From Cinclus cinclus (taxonomy: Eukaryota > Chordata > Aves > Passeriformes > Cinclidae), in NCBI RefSeq assembly GCF_963662255.1, contig NC_085050.1:25848631-25912630 (forward strand): DNA of 64,000 nt. The letters run 5' to 3'. The stretch's first letter is position 1. Every line of letters starts with the position of its first letter. Below the pieces are notes generated by a model, which did not search any database, was not told the origin of the DNA, and saw only the letters and a program-made list of their open reading frames with translations. Positions 37,865 to 49,750 of the stretch are shown here, one piece after another. Made by a program: the position numbers and the translations under genes.

Positions 37865-38039
37865 AGTAAGCAGGGTGTAAAACATGTGTCTCCTCGTCTT
37901 CATCTATTGTCTGTCCTAATGAAAACAGTCTGACCCGTCTCATTTTCAGCAGTCTTGGAGAGCTTTCACGGGCTGTACTCCCAAAGTCCGGAACATCTCC
38001 AGAAGCAGTGCTGGGAACAATTTTTTTCAGGAATTCCAT
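37865..38039 (-). CDS. possible alternative first coding exon
   Basis: The ATG (AAAAATGG context, G at +4) opens 58 codons that begin MEFLKKIVPSTASGDV, include RLLKMRRVRLFSLGQ and an acidic IDEDEE stretch, and end HPAY. A donor of the GTATGT class follows after one more base, so the exon ends in phase 1, the same phase as the CpG-island exon at 22374-22449. The block holds several CpG dinucleotides in CpG-poor surroundings. The basic-then-acidic composition, with RVRLFSL resembling a phosphorylation motif, looks like a cytoplasmic protein, but this is inference. Without splicing the frame stops 13 codons later. I do not recognise it. A plus-strand reading of the same segment is also partly open (an acceptor-like TCATTTTCAG near 37950), so the strand is not beyond doubt. 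Confidence 0.38.
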
Positions 38040-38224
38040 TTTTACATGCTCTCTGTGTTCTCAGCAGTTATGCTCCACAGAGCGTGGCTCCCACATCAAC
38101 TTCCTTGAGCACAGAGGTGGACTTCTCCTGGTGATGTCACGTTAAACCTGGGTGGTGCCAACAGCAGCGTCAGCTGCCAGCCAGCTGCTCCAAGGCAGAT
38201 TCTGAGGACATTTAACTGTGCGGA

Positions 38225-38275
38225 CTGATAAGAAAACCAAACACCGCCAAGCCTATATATTAACCAATGCATGCT
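38225..38275 (-). promoter_or_regulatory. TATA-like and inverted CCAAT promoter
   Basis: On the minus strand an inverted CCAAT box (ATTGG) is followed within a few bases by TTAATATATAGGC, a TATA-like box. It lies about 200 bases upstream of the ATG of the exon at 37865-38039, a sensible distance for a 5' untranslated leader. There is no CpG island here, so this would be a regulated, tissue-restricted type of promoter rather than a constitutive one. AT-rich TATA look-alikes are frequent in this window, so the support comes from the CCAAT pairing and the exon downstream. Confidence 0.3.
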
Positions 38276-38309
38276 AAACGCTGCACGCCAAGGAGACACT
38301 ACTTAGCAC

Positions 38310-41300
38310 TGCAAAAATTTTAAGCGCTAAGAAAATTCGCACCACATTTGCAAACTCCTATCTGACAAAGTTCAATAGCTCTAAATTTTCATGAAGTGCC
38401 GAGAATGTTCATCTGTACTTGAAAGATAACACAATTCAGAAAGCCTAGGCACTTTGTTTTTAAAGCTGCTGTTTTAGCCACTAACTACAAAAATACTAAC
38501 TTTTATTATGCATTATGTTGTTTCGCAGGGGCTCTGGTGCTATTTTTACCACTTAAAATATTTGCACCACCCTCCAGAAAACTACGTAAGTACAGAAATA
38601 ACCTGTCTCTTGTCCAAACAGCCACTTCATCCCTAGGGCTATTTCTCCATACATGCCTGGTTTAGCTGAGTTTTTTGTTTTCATTTCAGGAAGTTTAAAT
38701 GTTGTTTTATATTTAGCTTAAAGAGGCCAGAAAGATGACTTGCATTTAGAGCAGAAAGCTCAAGGGCAAAACAAATAAATTATCGTGGAAGAAAAATGTT
38801 CCTTAATGCTTTCTACAATTGGGAATATGTATCATTGTTTGGTTTAAAATATTCTTTTATTTACTACACTTAGAGTGGAGATAGACAGACACAACACTAG
38901 GCAATATTCCTACCTCATTTACCACCAAAGACTGTACACACTGCTCAGAGGAAACACTAAATACTCCCTCCAAACATCTCAGTGGCAGTCTGCAAGATTC
39001 TGCTATTTTTATGAAGCCAGCACAGTGTCTAAGACATTGCTGAATGCATGCACCACAATTACCCAAACTATACATGAAGCATAGTACACTTCTACACATT
39101 CCTCAAAAAAAGGTACTTAATCTGTTAACTGTTAATCTGGTACTGTTTAACACTTTAAAAGTAAAAAAAGTCTATGAAAGACATGCAGCACAACATGTTT
39201 TAGGTCTCAGAGTTCCAGCTAAATGCTCACAAGGGGCTGCTCAACTGGATTAAGTTGTCAGTCTTACTCAACTGCCATGTCTGTGGTTCAGAATGCCACA
39301 ACTTGAAAAAGTTGGAACAAGTTCATTAAAGCTGTCACCTAAGACATTTTTCAACTTCTACATAGACTGAAAATGTCTTTTCTATTCAATCCTGCATTAA
39401 AATCCCCAGATACCCAGGTTTGTCCAAATTCCCCTTGTAATGAATACAAACATCTACACAATTTTTCCTTATAAATAAACAAAAAATTCTGAAGTTATCA
39501 TGAGACATATTGCAAGAACACCACTTCCTGCAGGGAGATCAAGCAGAAAATTCTCTCTTATAATTATTTCATTCACAGTATTTTTTTTCCACAATACAAA
39601 AAAAATATACAGAAGTGGGTTTATGCATTTTCAGAACAATAATAAAGATATCACAAAGACAATTTGTGATTACAACAGATCATTAGTCGCTACAAGCTCA
39701 AGCTATCATTTATTTGTAATAGCATTATTTTCTATAGAATTTTTTTTCCCTTGAAATCTTGCCACAAACCTACTTTGCAGTTCCTAGCATTTAGGAAGAG
39801 AGAAATTCAGATGTCTCCATGAGACCGAGAATGCTTCCAACCATCCACCTGCCAAACTGCAGTTTGCAGATGGGGCTACCAGATATTTCACTTTGTACCT
39901 GTCTCAAACACCCTCTGATAGGCTCAAACTAGGTATCAAAGTGCTCTTAACAACGCTATGGAGGATTTACTGTGTGTGGACTCAGGGTGGAGTCGACATG
40001 TGAAGTGCAAGTACCTAGTGCACCACTTACATTAAGTGCACAAGGTGTGACATTTTACACAACATTCTGCATATATGAATTAGTCATGAATTTAAAAAAC
40101 AGTTACTTTTTTAAAATTAGAAAACAGCCTTTCAAGTAATAGCACATGCAAAACACAAGCAATAAAATCCACCCTCCATACACATGATCATATTTCAAGA
40201 TTAAACCTGATAACCTAATAAAGCTTATACAAAAGAGATGTATCAAAAAGTTTTTGACTGATTTTCCCTTCACGGTGGCTTTCGACTCCTAAGAAAAGAA
40301 CACCAAGAAGTTTTCTACAGAAGACAGCTGGGGATACATATGCATATATTTATATATGGATGGCTGGAGTAACTCCAGGACTGTCATACTTCCTTACATT
40401 TTGTGAAAACAGCATCTTGTAAAAAATGAAGGCAAGATACAACGCTTATGGTTTTGCCTTGGTATATCGTTTCATATACACTCCTCCCTCACATTTGTTC
40501 TTATCATCTTCTTAAACAGTACAATGTACAGTTGTGGGCTCTACACAACCTGAGCGAGTTTTGCAGATTATCTGCCAGTGGAAAACATACCAGAAGTCTT
40601 ACAGTTGTTAAACCTATATTCATCTTTAAACAAAACCAAAACAGTCGACAAAAAGCCTTATTCAATAAATTTTAACAGTTTCTTATTATGGAGCCTCTAA
40701 ATACAAAAATTTAAAAAATAGAAGACTTGGTCTTAGATAAAACTGTTATATGCATTACAGCAAGTCCTTTGATGTCTTTTCATGTGTATTCCACTTCTTT
40801 TACACTCAAAGGATGACTCTGATTTTGCACTGAAGTGCGTGCTGAAGTCACCAAGCTTTCACTGTCACACTTCTTGATGTCTGCATCACTAGCTGTGCGA
40901 GATAATATCTACACCTCTCACTAACAGGAATCCACATCAGCAGAACTTTACATCAGAAGGGATTATGAACAGATCATGAAACATGCAGAAGTATAATAGT
41001 GAATGATCACAGCACAACAGCTCTTCTCAGAGCAGTGTCTCTTCGGATTAGACCTTTCAGAACAAAAATTGCCAAACTGCTGGGCTGGGGTGCATAGGAA
41101 GCCATGTACATGGGAATTTAACTGAAGCAGGTGAATCTGCTGATGGAGGAACACCCCAAGAATGAGAAATACTGAATAAACAAAACACAGTCAATGAAAC
41201 AAAGATTCATGTGAGAGAGAACTACCTGCAAGTGACTTGAATTTACGTGCATAGAGAATTCCTAGAATTAGCAATAATAACAGTAAAAAACAATTATAAA

Positions 41301-41550
41301 CCAGACAGGACAGTGGGAAGTACAATTCTGGAAGACTGCCTAGGGGCCCCATAGCCTACCACAAACAACACACCATTTGACAGGTCTTTCAGAGCAGGGG
41401 TGCATTACAAAGCTGCAGGTTTGCAACACGAAACGTTTCCAGAACTAAAAACGCCCGCCCAGCCACACGTGCTGTGGGAGACGGGGTAAAGATTTCCTTT
41501 ATATTTAAAAGCTTCTTCATATTTCTTTATATTTAACACGTAAAACAGCA
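38310..41550. other. non-coding stretch between putative promoters
   Basis: AT-rich sequence between the TATA-type promoter candidate and the second CpG island. Only short unconvincing frames on both strands; no repeat family recognised. Confidence 0.5.
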
Positions 41551-41554
41551 AGAG

Positions 41555-41990
41555 AGATCTTGGGGCTGCTGGAGGGCGGGGATCAGCGCGGTGCCGCCGG
41601 CCTCACCGGGATCCCGCAGGGCGCGGCGCGGGAAGGAAGAGCCCGGCTCTCCAGAGGAGCCCCGCGCCCTCCCCGGAGGGCTTTCCCCGCAGCGCCCCCC
41701 CGCGGCCACGGGCCGCCCTGCGCCCTCTCCGCCCGGCCCGGCCCGGCCCTCACTGCCAGCGGGCTGGTTTTAACCCGTCGGTGCCCCACGGACCACCCTG
41801 GGGACAGGAATGAGAACGGCGCCCGATTGCACGGGCTCCCGCAGAAAGCAACGAGTTCGGGGGAGCTTGCTCAGCACGTGTTCCAAAATACAGCCACGTT
41901 AAGGAAATTGCCCGTCCGCCCATCTGGGAGCCGCTCTGCCTGCCAGCCACTCTGGCACCGCCTGAGCTGAGATTAAGGCCCTTTCAGAGC
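41555..41990. promoter_or_regulatory. second CpG island
   Basis: GC content and CpG density rise abruptly at about 41.56 kb (runs such as GGCGCGGCGCGGG and GCCCGGCCCGG) and fade after 41.8-42.0 kb. The flanks are AT-rich, with TTTATATTT repeats immediately to the left. This is typical of a vertebrate promoter island. Reading frames of 60-136 codons exist on both strands here, but GC-rich DNA has few stop codons and none of them looks like protein. No initiation codon coupled to a strong donor stands out, so direction is unassigned. It may be an upstream, non-coding first exon for the minus-strand transcription unit, or a promoter for a separate or divergent transcript. Confidence 0.65.
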
Positions 41991-42481
41991 TCCGCACCCC
42001 ACACTCACAGTCGAGAGGAGGTTTCACTGTAGGCTCTATCACAGGGTTCCCACAGCAGTGTCAGACGTCCAGATCCTTAAGATAATTTAATCGTGGTGCA
42101 ATAATTGAATCACAAAATAACAGCTGGAGCCGGTGTCCCCGAGGAGCGACCCCGAGCAAAGGAACGCCGTGGTGTTTCTACCCTCACAGTCTAGGCACAG
42201 GGAGCTCTGGGGTCTTCCAGCCGAGTCCTTGGCAGCCGTGTCTCTGAGTGTCCGGTCCCCTGGCTGGCTCCTCAGGTCGCCGTGCCCTTCCTCGTGCAAA
42301 GGGTCAGCAACTCAGGCTCTCCTGCCTCAGGCTCCTGGCTTCGCAGAACTCAGCCTGGAGCTGCACACCGAGCCACACGGGACGAACACAGCCCTCAGCA
42401 GCCACGCTGCTAATCTGGACATCGGTACAACCACGGTGGCAGAGGATGCAGCTGGAGGCATTCCTGTGCCAGCAAAGCGGA

Positions 42482-42527
42482 AGTTGGTGGTTTAAAGATC
42501 TTTTCCAACCTAAACAATTCTATCATC
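42482..42527 (+). mobile_element. CR1 LINE terminal fragment
   Basis: The sequence AAGATCTTTTCCAACCTAAAC followed by AATTCTAT closely follows the CR1 3' terminus with its short 8-base repeat. Only the last 45 or so bases can be recognised. The 100 bases before it are diverged and may belong to the same insertion. It lies 0.5 kb beyond the CpG island at 41.56-41.99 kb. Confidence 0.7.
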
Positions 42528-42634
42528 TCCCCTTTAGGTAAACACTGCTATGGGGTGGGGCACATCTATTCGCACACAGATCCTGGCTTTCTCCCAGCTT
42601 TTCAGCAATAAGACCATGTTAACTGGACAGAATG

Positions 42635-42690
42635 ACACACACACAAAAAAAAAACCCCAAAAAACAACAACAACAACAAGAAGAAGAAGC
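42635..42690 (+). repeat. compound simple repeat (CA)n-An-(CAA)n-(GAA)n
   Basis: A short CA run is followed by an A tract, a C4 interruption, five CAA units and three or four GAA units. The plus-strand reading frames across it encode only K, Q, N, T and P low-complexity sequence and should not be taken as genes. It begins about 100 bases beyond the CR1 terminal fragment, and the A-rich part could have grown from a retroelement tail. Confidence 0.85.
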
Positions 42691-44025
42691 AACATTCCCC
42701 CAAAAAAACCAAACACCCCACCAATACAAAAACCTACAAAGCAAAACTATCATTCCTGCTGGGACACTGGTACTGGAGGCATCACCAAAGGAGTTTCAAC
42801 CCCAAAGACCCAGCAGTATAAGAAAGGGCGCAAGTTTTGCATCTGAAAGAGTGAGTGGGTCAAGTGATGCAAAGTGGTCTGTCTCTGTGTTTGCAGCTCT
42901 TGGAGAAACATTAATATTCCTTGAGATTAAGGGTGTTAACTATGTGCCCCATACTGAACATAGCATATAAAACATATTGAATACAGCATTAATGGGGACC
43001 AAATAAACATGACTACTTTCACCGACTTCCTCATTTCAACCTGACATCACTGTTTCATAATAGAAGTAACTACAACAACACCCAAATACTTCGGAGAAAA
43101 ACCCAAGTACAGAAAGTTTCTTCTTGATGCTTAGATGAGAAGACAAATTCGTAAGACTATTTGTAATAGTCTCTTACCACAATTAAGCCAATCTACTCTT
43201 ACCAAAAAAAGTTCAAGATACGAGATACACAACTGAAGGCAGAATAAAGCAGTAGAGTGAGAAATCAAACCATCCAGCCTGCAGGAATAAATAACACCTG
43301 CATTAAACTCATGAGAAGTAGTAGGTACTGGACATCCATGTTATACCTGCTAGGCAAATAGTAGGACACTCATCATTTCACACAAAAGCCTGCACAGGTA
43401 GGGAAGACAAATCCTGTTTCTTTCTCTGTATATGCTGCTTTTTTTTTTTTTTAATGGCAAGCCTTTTTGCTTTAGAACTACAACTGTCACTTAGCTGTGA
43501 ACAAAGAACATAGCCTAGAAAAACACATGCATAGGGAGGAAACTGTCATACTGTGGAGTCATCTCATCTTTTGGCAGTTTGCACTAACCACTTGTAAGGA
43601 TTTAAAATATTTAAAAGAATCAACTTTCCATGTCCATTTCAAACTTCAAAAATATATTTAAGAGGCCATCCTTCATATAATTTACACTTGACTTCAGAGT
43701 TAATTCCCAAGGTACTTGACATTAATGGTTGCCTTGGTTCTGTTCAACTAATGTAATTTCACAGGAAAAACCTAAACAGGGACAAATCAATTTTGCAATA
43801 AATTCTCTCTACATCAGTGTAAACTTGTAGCTATTATTTTGCATACAAAATACTTTAAGTCATTTAACTTTTCTATAGTTTTGGTGTTGTGGTTTTTTTA
43901 ACACAAAAATGGAAATAGTTTCAGTTATCACCATGCTTTTCTTAGATACACCTAGCTACTTCTGAGAAATGAAAGACACAAACAACAGTCAGTTTCTGGT
44001 ATAGTTTCACTTTTCTTTCAATCAC

Positions 44026-44159
44026 TCAGGTTGTATTTATTTGCTTTATATGGGGGCTGGAGATCCTTTTTGGAGCAAGTTGTGGGGCTTTTTCTTTGGA
44101 AGGTTGAAAATTTCCAGGAATGACTTGAGGGGGAAGTTTCAGAGTTTGGCTTTGATTAC
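44026..44159 (-). CDS. possible terminal coding exon
   Basis: A very good pyrimidine tract and acceptor (ATTTTTTTCCCC...AATGCTAG) precedes 43 open codons and a stop, entering in phase 1. The peptide begins NQSQTLKLPPQVIPG and ends KRISSPHIKQINTT. It is rich in proline, lysine and serine, with no hydrophobic core, as in a disordered C-terminal tail. There is no CpG and no known motif. An AATAAA at 44036-44041 overlaps the end of the frame and is too early to serve it. The partner exons upstream (above 44.2 kb) were not found. The strong acceptor is the main evidence. Confidence 0.25.
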
Positions 44160-45333
44160 CTAGCATTAGTATGGGGAAAAAAATAGAAATATCTGTCAAA
44201 ATATATCCATTAGCAGTTGAACATAAAACTGTTGTGTTCACTGACTGAACACAGTATTTATTCTTCTTAACAGAAAAGCCCCCAGATTTTTTAGCATTTA
44301 TGTATTAAGTTTTAACTGTTCTTATCTTGAGGTCACATGCAAGAATGCAATGCTTTCCTGAACTCATTAGGAGCTCCTGAGAAGATCAAGGTATTGTCTA
44401 CCCCACAGCTTCTACAATCCTCAGTCGAGATAAGGATCTGGACTTCCTGTTGCTAACCTCTTGCTTTTTCCAAGTACTGATACATCGAACAAGATCTTCC
44501 AAGCCTACGAATTTCTCCCACTGGCAGATTTTTCTTCAAATAAGAATCTGCAGCAGTACATAATCTGAACCATACCCATTTCCACACAAGGAGAAACAGC
44601 AAGAGAAGACATTGTTACACAATCCTATAACAATCAAAGTGGCCAGATTATGGGTTTTTTCTTATAAAATAATCAAAGTGAATGATAACAATCTTGATGT
44701 TGATATCTGTATATAAAGGACATTAAAGTAAGCAACATTTTAAAACCCAAGGTTCATTGCCAGAACAACAATGGCAACACTGCTGTGAAACTGGATCTCT
44801 AAAGAATTCAGACCTGAAAACTTTTATCAAAAGCTTTTTAAGTGCTTTACAGAAAAACAAGAGTTGCCAATTGTTAATGCATAGAACAGGAGAACACAGT
44901 CAAAGTGATAAGCAGAGACCAAGCACACATCAGGAACCGTGGGTCAACATGTATTTCTTAAACAAATATTTGGGCTATTTAGTTGATTTTTACAACCATT
45001 GTCACAGTCTCTGTTAAGAGTTTCTCTAGCACTACATAAAAGTACACATCTGTAGAATTTCCTCATGTTTGAATGGACAAATTTCAAAATCATGTTGAAA
45101 GCATGAAAGTCCAATGGCAAGGGAATTTATATTTCACTGTTCAAAATAACTTTCATTCCAATCCCAAAACTGCATACAGCACACTCATCTTGCTTCCCTT
45201 ACCAAGCCTAACCTAACTACAGTTTATTGCTTAAAATTTTATACAAGGCAGGCATGTTTAAAATCCTCTGACCTGGGGGAACTATCATTATTCTTTTTTT
45301 CACGGTGACTTTTCTCCATAGCTTCTATTACTT

Positions 45334-45350
45334 AAAAAAAAAAAAAAAAA
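45334..45350 (+). repeat. poly-A tract
   Basis: Seventeen A followed by CCAAAACCAAC. It may be the tail of an old retroinsertion on the plus strand, but no body of a known element can be recognised to the left. Confidence 0.85.
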
Positions 45351-46970
45351 CCAAAACCAACATGCTTAATGAGCTCATAGGATAAGCTCTGTTTGCAATG
45401 ACAACAAAAAAGCTTTCAATGCCTACATTAAATACAGGTTCTGTCTTGATTTACATAGCATTCATCCATCCCATCTATTTTCGTTCTTCTCCTCCAAAAT
45501 TAACTGGGTTCTTGAAATATTACACAGGAAGTGTAATCTACATGGCAAAATAGAAACTAGCATTCAACCTACCTGGGGGCTGCATTCCCAAGTCCATTAA
45601 TGTGGATTGACATACTCAAGTCTCTACTAATTTCAGCTTTGTTATACAGACCATACTACTAAAACTCTGAAACACTACATATGGCGTGAAATATATTACA
45701 CTAATTATATATTAAATCACATCGATTATATTATTATACTAATGATGAGAAGTGGATTTAGAAATCTCCCATAATATACAGTCCTCCTCTATAGAATTTC
45801 ATCATGTCATCTCTTTCTCCTAACAAAACCACCGTATCAAAAGAAGGATGTACCAACAGAGATCAAGATTTCTGGACTAATATTAAAATGGTCACAGAAT
45901 AAATAAGAAGTTCATTTTCTGAAGTTAAGTATTTGTAAGCCATTTGTGCAACAGTAGCTAAATCAAGTTGATGAACAAATTATTTCTCACAGAAAGGTGC
46001 TGTCTGTGAGACTTCAGAAAGCTACTCTTAGCTAGAGGTAGTTAAAACTATTGTATCTATCTTCCTGAGTATTATTTTAAAAAGTTAGATATTGTCCATT
46101 TGCCCACATATATGTTGGGGCAGAACTTCAAACCTTCTCCCTTCTTTTCTATGTCACAGACAAACAATAATCTCTATAGCATGACAAGATTCCTCAATTG
46201 AAAATATCTAAGTTTAGATTTTTTAAAAGTAGTATTCCTATTTAAATCATAAATGAAAGACTACCTTCAGTGTGAAGCAACAGCACTCCAATTCTTGTGC
46301 AATACAAATGTCTTTGCCTCTTTTTTTACTTAATAACTTGAATGCATTTCCACTTGATAATCTGAACATAATCAGAAAGAATAAATGCTGCTGCCAAAAC
46401 TATGCAATTACATTTGAATAGAAAACAGCCCCAATCCTACACTAAATGTAGCCGTACTATAGTACTCAAGGCTGAAGCCTTCAACATTTGTGGCTTATAG
46501 AAAGATTGGCACCGGTATCAAAGGAAAACAAATTCACTCCTGATCTGAGCAAGATGTCTTCCCTTCACTGGGGACACACAATAATTATATTAAAATCAAG
46601 GCAGGGAGAAAATTAGATTCTTAAGGAATTTATTTATCAGATAGTACATGACTGAGCATTACCACAGTAATACATGAATACTTGCTAATAAATTCAAGCA
46701 ATTCTTCCATGTAAATTTTGTATCCCTCAAAGAGAGTCAAGTTTCTCTCTACAGCAAGCATAGATAGAATAGGGGATACTGTTTCCATTGATCAAAGTGA
46801 GAAGTCTTCTGGTGGGTTTTGTTTTCTAATTAACATATGATTCTCTCCCATCTTAAGAAGGAGGAAAAGAATCAGTAACAACAACCAAAACACCATATAG
46901 TGCAGAGGATTCTCCCAGTAGAATGCCACATGGGCCTACAGCCACCACAGTATTGTAGCTTTAAATGCAT

Positions 46971-47028
46971 AAACATGTATTTAATACAAAACATGTATTT
47001 ATGACAAAACATGTATTTATGACAAAAC
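46971..47028 (+). repeat. 18-bp tandem repeat, three copies
   Basis: Three adjacent copies of the unit AAACATGTATTTATGACA start at 46971, 46989 and 47007, followed by a partial AAAC. Copies two and three are identical; copy one differs by a few bases. Each contains the palindrome ACATGT. It is a minisatellite-like expansion in non-coding DNA. Confidence 0.9.
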
Positions 47029-49704
47029 GTCATTCACATTTAACAGAGAACAAGAAAAGATGCAAAGAATTCGCACTTTTAGAATTTCTATAAAGGAAAA
47101 AGAACAGATATAGTTTAGATTTAGTGAGGTTTTGGTTTCAGGACTTTGAGCACAGGAGAAGAAATTCTAACTTTCAGTGTTAGAAGTCTTAATTTCCTAT
47201 TTGGAAAAATACAACACACTTGGGTGAAATAGGGGTCCAACTAAGGTACTAAATTAAAGTTAAAAAATGTTTCTAATAGCAAGGGAAGAAAAAACCCTAA
47301 GTTTGAAACCAAACAAATTTTAATTATTAGCAAACAACTAAACACAGTTGCTAAATGCACTGCTAGAATAACTAATTCTAGGAGAGAGAGGAAATTGATA
47401 TTTAAGGACCTGGCTGAACATGATCACCAAGGAAGGGAAGAATTCCTTTATTTAAAGAAAAAAGTGATGCTCCAGTCATCTGATGAGAATAGAAAGACTA
47501 AAGAACACCCGAGTGCTTTTTTTACTTGTGACTTTTAATAATAAAGGCTGGCAATTGTAACAGTGAAAAACAGGAAGATTCTTTTCCAAAAATTTTCACA
47601 AACTGGAATTACTACCTGCTTCAGGAAATGCAAAAGGGGTGTGATGACTGTCATTTTGTCCATGGTAGGATTAGCTTTCATCAGTCACACAGAAGAGCCA
47701 ACAAAATGTGGTTAAAATTAAGAATAGGAGCTAAGTACACCTGAAAGGGAGAAGGTCCCTTTCCTTACATAACCCTGTTATTCCTTCCTTAACTCTGCTG
47801 TATGTTTTAGACTGAATCCTTATAGTCTTTAAGGAGTGGCTCAAATCAAAGGAACAGTTCTGCATCAGAAGTGAGGCTTGCTGCACTTCATGATGTATTT
47901 CTGAGGAAGAACTTCATGACCAGTGGTGCACTGTACATTGAAATTGTCCTGGTACACGTGAGGCAAGATGCATGAAGCCCTGATGTGCAGGGGCACAAGA
48001 GAAGGCAACTAGGAGCCTCCAAAGGAAAGCTCTGCAGCTACACAGGAGATAGCAGAAGTAGCTGCATCACTGGCCCTTTACCCAAACCTCCCCTAAAAAA
48101 AAAAATCATTGTCTTATCCTTGACATACTCATCTTGTTTAAAAACATACAGTGTTTTCATTAGCTATTAACCAAGGAATAAGCATTTCCTAGTTGCCTAA
48201 AGATTTCTGGTTTCCATTCCATTATAAACCATAGATTCAAACTGTAACATGGAGCCTTTACTGTAACTTGCACAGGTATTCTACACCTTAATGTAGAAGT
48301 TATTGTTACTTTTAAATTAAGTAACTCTCCAAGTGAATTACTTTCAAGCAAACAGTTGCTGGCTGCAAATGGAGAACAGCAGCATCTCCACACCAATACA
48401 TAACAGCTGCCTGACCAGAAAAAGCATTAAAAATAAGGGTTGAACATATACATGGATACAGATAGCTGCATATATGTATGGATATATACATATTTTAAAA
48501 AAGGCTGTAATAGTGCACTTTTAAACAAGAGCAACCTTAGCATACAGAGTGCTTCACCATCTTCCTGCTGATGCATAATGAGACTGCTAAAAGAATGTCA
48601 CCACAGGTCTAGCCCCTTTGAAGGCCAAATGTATTTCATTTTAGATATTAAAAAACACCTACAGTTAGTGCCTTGTATATTATGCTCCATACACAAGCAG
48701 ATTGCATGTTTTAAAATGTGGTCAAAAGGAAAAAAATTAATCAAACTAAAATTTATGGATCATTATCAAGATAAAGAGCTGTTCTTCATGCCTGAAAATA
48801 AGTTCAAAAAGAAAAAGCTTCATAAAATGATGAAAACAGAAAATTTATGAATGTTGAATGCTTCCCAAAAAGGAAGCTCAAACAAAAACAAAGCAAAGAC
48901 CCCAAAATCCTAGGGAAAGTAAGTCCTACCAGACAGGTCCAACAGTTTTTCCCCCCTCTAGTTTGACAGACACTTTCCCACTTCACAGATTAAGCAGCAC
49001 TTCTATGTCCCTGTTAGCATTCCATCTTCTCAGGTCTGTTTGGTAGATGTGCCTCAGATGTTCCACATTATTTGAACAACACAAGGCATCCAGTGTGAGG
49101 CGTTCTGCAAGTCATTTGTCACTACAATTTGGTACGGTCTACAGAGCTCTGCAGCACAAACATGCCTCTCTAGTCAGGCAACAGAGTGAGAACTAATGTT
49201 CAAATGAAGCAGGAGGCAAGGGGGAAAGCCCACAAAAAGCCTTACCAAAAGTCAGTGAGGCCCACTGAGCTATATCTTAATAGAAGCTTTGTGATTAAAA
49301 AACTTACATTTTCTGCTTATTTTTCCAATATCCACTTCAGAATTTATATCAACAGAACTAATGAAACTGCTGAGCAGAGTAACAAGTGAGTAACAAGTAC
49401 TGCTTTAATCCTAAATGATTATTCAAGGAGAAGAAAAAAGGAAGCATAAGAAAGACTTTTTTAAAAAAAAAATACATTTAAAAAAAACACACTTTTCTCC
49501 TCATGATGGTGCTTTATTAATTATGCTGGAAAATAAAACAGCCAAACTAAGGCACTACTCTTGCAAAACTGCTTGTCAAGTATTAACAGGCACATTGATT
49601 ATTTTGAATACTGTTCAGGAATTGCTTTTACAGAAATAGTTGTAGTTAGTTTTTTCAGCATAACTGGTGCTCCAGACAATTTTGCAGAGAAGTCTTTTGA
49701 GCTT

Positions 49705-49750
49705 TTAAAGACCTGACTGGACAAAGCCCTGAGCAACAAGGTTGATCAGA
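49705..49750 (+). mobile_element. CR1 LINE internal 3' fragment
   Basis: AAGACCTGACTGGACAAAG followed by CCCTGAGCAAC matches the part of the CR1 3' region just before the terminal segment (typically TGGACAAAGCCCTGAGCAACCTG). The flanks are diverged and the terminal TTCCAACC block is not visible, so this is an eroded relic. Confidence 0.6.

Noticed and set aside
41560..41970. 136-codon plus-strand frame and minus-strand frames in the second CpG island
   Set aside because: Same effect of high GC; no start plus donor pair, and no protein-like composition beyond alanine, arginine and proline bias.
42550..42970. Plus-strand frames with K/Q/N/P-rich peptides
   Set aside because: They translate the compound CA/A/CAA/GAA simple repeat.
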